DNA from: Pelobates cultripes
Taxonomy: Eukaryota; Chordata; Amphibia; Anura; Pelobatidae
Reading direction: 5' to 3'
DNA: 64,000 nucleotides
Assembly (NCBI GenBank): GCA_933207985.1
Contig: OW240914.1
Span: 287,728,636-287,792,635 of the forward strand
The first letter of the stretch is position 1, and the number at the start of each line of letters is the position of its first letter. Below, in pieces: positions 61,501 to 64,000 of the stretch. The notes under the pieces were generated by a model. That model was not told the origin of the DNA. It saw only the letters and a program-made list of their open reading frames with translations, and did not search any database. The position numbers were made by a program, and so were the translations under genes.

Positions 61501-63484
61501 GCGAGCAGCATACTAACTGATGCTCACAGATCCCCATGAGCGATATTTATCAGCTGCACTCATACCTGGGTGCTCAAGACCTGTAAACTTTCTTTGGCGT
61601 CCTGCTACATATGCATAGATAGTGACAGCTAGGTTTCCTCTTTGACAGGTGCCCTTGAAGGCATAGAATAGTGTACTACCAAAGGGTGTTAATCTGCCAA
61701 TCAGCTATAAATTATATTTCTTCAGTTTAAATTAGGACAAAAGTTAACAGAATTTATTTATTTTCAGGTGCCCTTGAAGTTGCCTTACATCTTTATGCAG
61801 TGCACTACTACCTTTAGGCACTCTTCTGTATATTTTATACATATGTAGCAGTATTATTTTCACGCCATTTTCTTGATGGTATTTATTAACGGTGATGTTT
61901 ACCAGCAGTGCTATAGGGCGATTTGCCACATTCACCAGCACTCCAGTTTCTAACCACTTTGATTAATTACTTCACTTACTCTGTCCCAACGGTCCTTATT
62001 AGGACTTCACCTTTAACTCTATTCAGCAGCCGCTGCACTTTGTATGTATTACTGTATCAGCAAGGACCTCCTTTGGCAAGACATTGCATACTTTTGGTTA
62101 CTGTATCAGCTTGCATTTCTTATATTTACTGCAACAAAGTATATAATACTAAAGCAGACACAGCGGTCTGCCATCGATTTATCCATTTATTTACTCACAG
62201 GGAGATTACAGAGTAAACTTTGATTTTTTATAATCTCTACACATTTGCTAATATCTTTACATTCCCAACTTTAGACCTTGTATATAGTTTTTTCTTTTAT
62301 TGGCTCTGATTGTGCCCAGTCTGGTGTAGTCTCCACCTAGTGGCAAAATCTGAGACTGTCCTTATTTGTACTTATTTCTTTTTATCCTTTTTGTATATAT
62401 TGAAAGTTAAGTTTTAGTTATTTTTCCTCCATACCCTAAAGCTAAGAGCTAGTTCTTTCCTCTTCTCAACGATTTTTATGCTGCTTAATGCAAAGGCAAA
62501 AACTGAGAAGGATCTATTCTCAGATTTTATATAAATGTGTTAATGTTTACTCTGGCTTGATGTTCTGTAAGGTACATCTGGTTTTAACATTGATAAATAC
62601 ATAAAAAAAAGCTGTGGCCAAGTTGTATCCTACTACTGGGGTAAAATGGTTTGCCTGATGTGTCTGTAGTTATTGGGTACTTGTGCAGTCAAGAATACTT
62701 CTTAATTTTTGCTTTTGATCTAAACATTATGAATGATAGCGTACATTCAATAAGAGGAATTTCTAAATTAGGAAAACGTTTAGTTACTAACACTTTTCAC
62801 AATTTGTTATAAAGTTGGTGACATTGTTTAGTTATTTACTTACAAGAACTATTTATATTAGTTGTACATTAAATGTAATACAATTAGATTGCAAAATTAT
62901 ATGAATTGCTGATTTGCAAACAATGAAATATTATGAATGGTCAGTGTCCTAAGAAAATTGGACTTATGCAGCTATAACAAAAATAAATAAATAATGTAAA
63001 AAAAGCAATAATGAATCTTATGGATTAGCATAAACAACAACATGATTACCAAAGAGTAAAACATTGGCATGCAGGATAAAACAAGAAACACATTAATTAA
63101 TATGAAAACAAAAAGATTTCATAGAAAGTAAAATATTCACCTTATTATTTATTAAACAACAAATAAGTTAAATAAATAAAAAAAATATATATATATATGT
63201 ATATGTGTATGTATATATATACCAGCCAAACTATGCCTTGATTTAATTTGTTTGAATCAGAAATTTTGCACATATCCAGTAAAGTGATGGCTCAAAGTAA
63301 CTATTACCAATAATGTTGGTTTCTTTTTTTTATTATTTATTCCTCAATTTGTATGTGAAATTGTGTACATTTACTTTTCCTTTGATACAAGTTTATAACT
63401 TTATTGACATTAAGTTCAGCTACGTACTTACATTTATTACTTTTTGAAAACAAGCAAGGGTGAGTCCAGTGGCAGAAGAATAAT
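52106..63484 (-). CDS. Small secreted helical protein, ranaspumin (Lv-RSN-1)-like, copy 2 (partial)
   Basis: Coding exons 2-9, minus strand: 63484-63432, 61199-61137, 59021-58965, 57011-56967, 56071-56006, 55067-55017, 54930-54898 and 52147-52106 (exon 9 continues to 52093). Exon 1 with the signal peptide lies past the right edge. All splice sites are GT-AG, every frame is open, and each exon has the same length as its copy 1 partner. The 136 residues differ from copy 1 at 15 positions. All four cysteines are kept. Changes cluster in exon 2 (LDCVHKIIS becomes LACFQKVIN) and exon 9 (SPLKNLLG becomes NLVTNLVG), while exons 4 and 8 are identical in protein. The gene looks functional. Introns hold young insertions absent from copy 1. 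Confidence 0.83.
52432..54064. mobile_element. 1.6-kb TTAA-flanked MITE nested in the solo LTR
   Basis: Ends TTAACCCCTTAAGGACC and GGTCCTTAAGGGGTTAA. Its interior is shared with 16260-18763 and 57160-57800. It contains a 120-bp palindrome near its right end. There is no intact transposase frame. Confidence 0.85.
53804..53923. repeat. 120-bp palindrome with GC-rich arms
   Basis: The left arm starts CTCCCCATGGCGGATTAGGA and the right arm ends TCCTAATCCGCCATGGGGAG. The arms of about 53 bp match base for base around a short AT centre (about 53858-53870). Confidence 0.9.
54778..54826. repeat. (AT)n microsatellite
   Basis: About 24 AT units. The matching place in gene 1 (about 13760-13770) has only a short AATATATATTG. 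Confidence 0.9.
55535..55571. repeat. (TA)n microsatellite
   Basis: Counterpart of 14525-14554 in gene 1, similar length. Confidence 0.9.
57160..57800. mobile_element. MITE interior shared with gene 1 intron
   Basis: Matches 16260-16860, including the imperfect inverted repeat around TATACTCAGGAGACTTCACT. It lies in the same intron of both genes, so the insertion predates the duplication. The distal half present in unit 1 is missing here, replaced by the next insertion. Confidence 0.7.
57890..58915 (-). mobile_element. Unit 2-specific insertion, probably Penelope-like family
   Basis: Absent from unit 1. It holds GGGCACCTACAAATG and AAGGCACCTACAGAT, complements of AGGTGCCCTTGAAGG motifs in the insertion at 61396-62466, so it appears to be the same family in reverse. 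Target duplication not resolved. Confidence 0.4.
59640..60860 (+). mobile_element. Unit 2-specific insertion of unknown class
   Basis: Sequence on both sides aligns with unit 1 around 19890-19920, but this 1.2 kb does not. A 100-codon frame (59641-59943) has no known domain and includes an internal near-duplicate (CAGGCTGCCTTA). A CCCCCCCCCC run lies near 60080. No clear target duplication. Confidence 0.45.
61381..62481 (+). mobile_element. 1071-bp insertion starting with a hammerhead-like motif
   Basis: Insert 61396-62466 is flanked by the 15-bp duplication CAACGATTTTTATGC (61381-61395 and 62467-62481). Unit 1 has the single site (AACAATAATTTTATGCTGC, about 20307). Within ten bases of the left end is CCCCTGAAGAGCCACCTGAC followed by AGCAAAACGTACGTCGGGG, a decayed hammerhead closed by CCCC/GGGG. 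This fits a Penelope-like or retrozyme-like insertion. No RT is encoded. Confidence 0.65.
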
Positions 63485-63878
63485 CTGGAATATAAAAACA
63501 CATCTTAGAAAATTTAAAAATCTATAAAATGAAATGTAATAAGTGCAAACATATAAATTGAAATGTTATAATGGAATACAATTAAAGACAAACAAATCAC
63601 TGGTGGCAGGTGATAATTTGAGGTAAAATATAACTTATTTACTATCAAATTAAAATAACTTGAAAGTTATATTGAAAAAAGAATATCAAAAACAGTCTCT
63701 TCAGTTGTTCCAAATAAAATATTCTTTCATGGGTAAAACATGAACAGTTTCGTCTAAACAAAAGATTATAAAGAAATGGGACTGACACCCGAGACAATTT
63801 CCTAGAATTAGACTTAAGTTCTCAAAGCATTCTAAACTCAAACCATCTACAAACTGACACATTACTTAGTCTCAGCCA

Positions 63879-63959
63879 TTAACCCCTTAAGGAGACAACT
63901 TCAGAAATAAAAGGGAATCATGATATGAATATTTACGTCATGTGTCCTTAAGGGGTGAA
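63879..63959. mobile_element. Short TTAA-flanked MITE, unit 2 only
   Basis: Ends TTAACCCCTTAAGGAG and TGTCCTTAAGGGGTGAA. Unit 1 at about 21805 reads CAGCCATTAAACTTTATAAGG, the empty TTAA site. Same family as 19348-19427. Confidence 0.8.
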
Positions 63960-64000
63960 ATTGTATAGGGCCACAGCCATTGACAGACAGAATAGCGAGT

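Noticed and set aside
1..64000. tRNA or rRNA genes
   Set aside because: No cloverleaf with A and B boxes and no rRNA-like conserved stretch was noticed by eye. A covariance-model scan was not possible.

Overview
The window looks like nuclear DNA from an anuran amphibian. It is AT-rich, has GT-AG introns, and is crowded with vertebrate-type transposons: CR1/L2-like and L1/Tx1-like LINEs, a chromodomain Ty3/gypsy element, a DIRS-like gag, a Gmr1-like element, TTAA-flanked MITEs and Penelope-like relics. The species cannot be fixed from the sequence.

The only convincing host genes are two head-to-tail copies of one small secreted-protein gene, both on the minus strand. Copy 1 is complete (TATA box 23206, ATG 23111, stop 13264, 3'UTR exon to about 11895). 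It has nine coding exons of 33-63 nt of coding sequence each and one non-coding last exon, and encodes 152 residues. Copy 2 (63484 to about 43795) holds coding exons 2-9; exon 1 lies beyond the right edge. The proteins match at 121 of 136 comparable residues. Each has an alpha-helix-rich mature chain with four cysteines. From memory, the cysteine and motif spacing resembles Lv-RSN-1, the foam-nest surfactant protein (ranaspumin) of Leptodactylus frogs; no alignment was run. Promoter-flank homology at 29475-29570 and 35039-35170, split by an L1, may be the relic of a third unit.

Layout. 1-6400: non-coding DNA, a MITE, two minisatellites and a 5'-truncated CR1/L2-like LINE. 6405-23400: duplicated unit 1, with a chromovirus (6663-11823) just downstream of the gene and MITEs, hammerhead-like motifs and large palindromes in the introns. 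24.7-28.8 kb: DIRS-like gag fragment followed by a Gmr1-like element. 29.6-35.0 kb: near full-length but decayed L1. 35.9-43.5 kb: LINE fragments, a solo LTR and a probable Penelope-like insertion. 43.5-64.0 kb: duplicated unit 2, whose last intron is swollen to 8.2 kb by an unclassified nest of inverted-repeat elements.

The two units serve as presence/absence controls for each other, so several insertions can be defined with their target-site duplications and empty sites. No bacterial-type operon, CRISPR array, tRNA or rRNA was seen.
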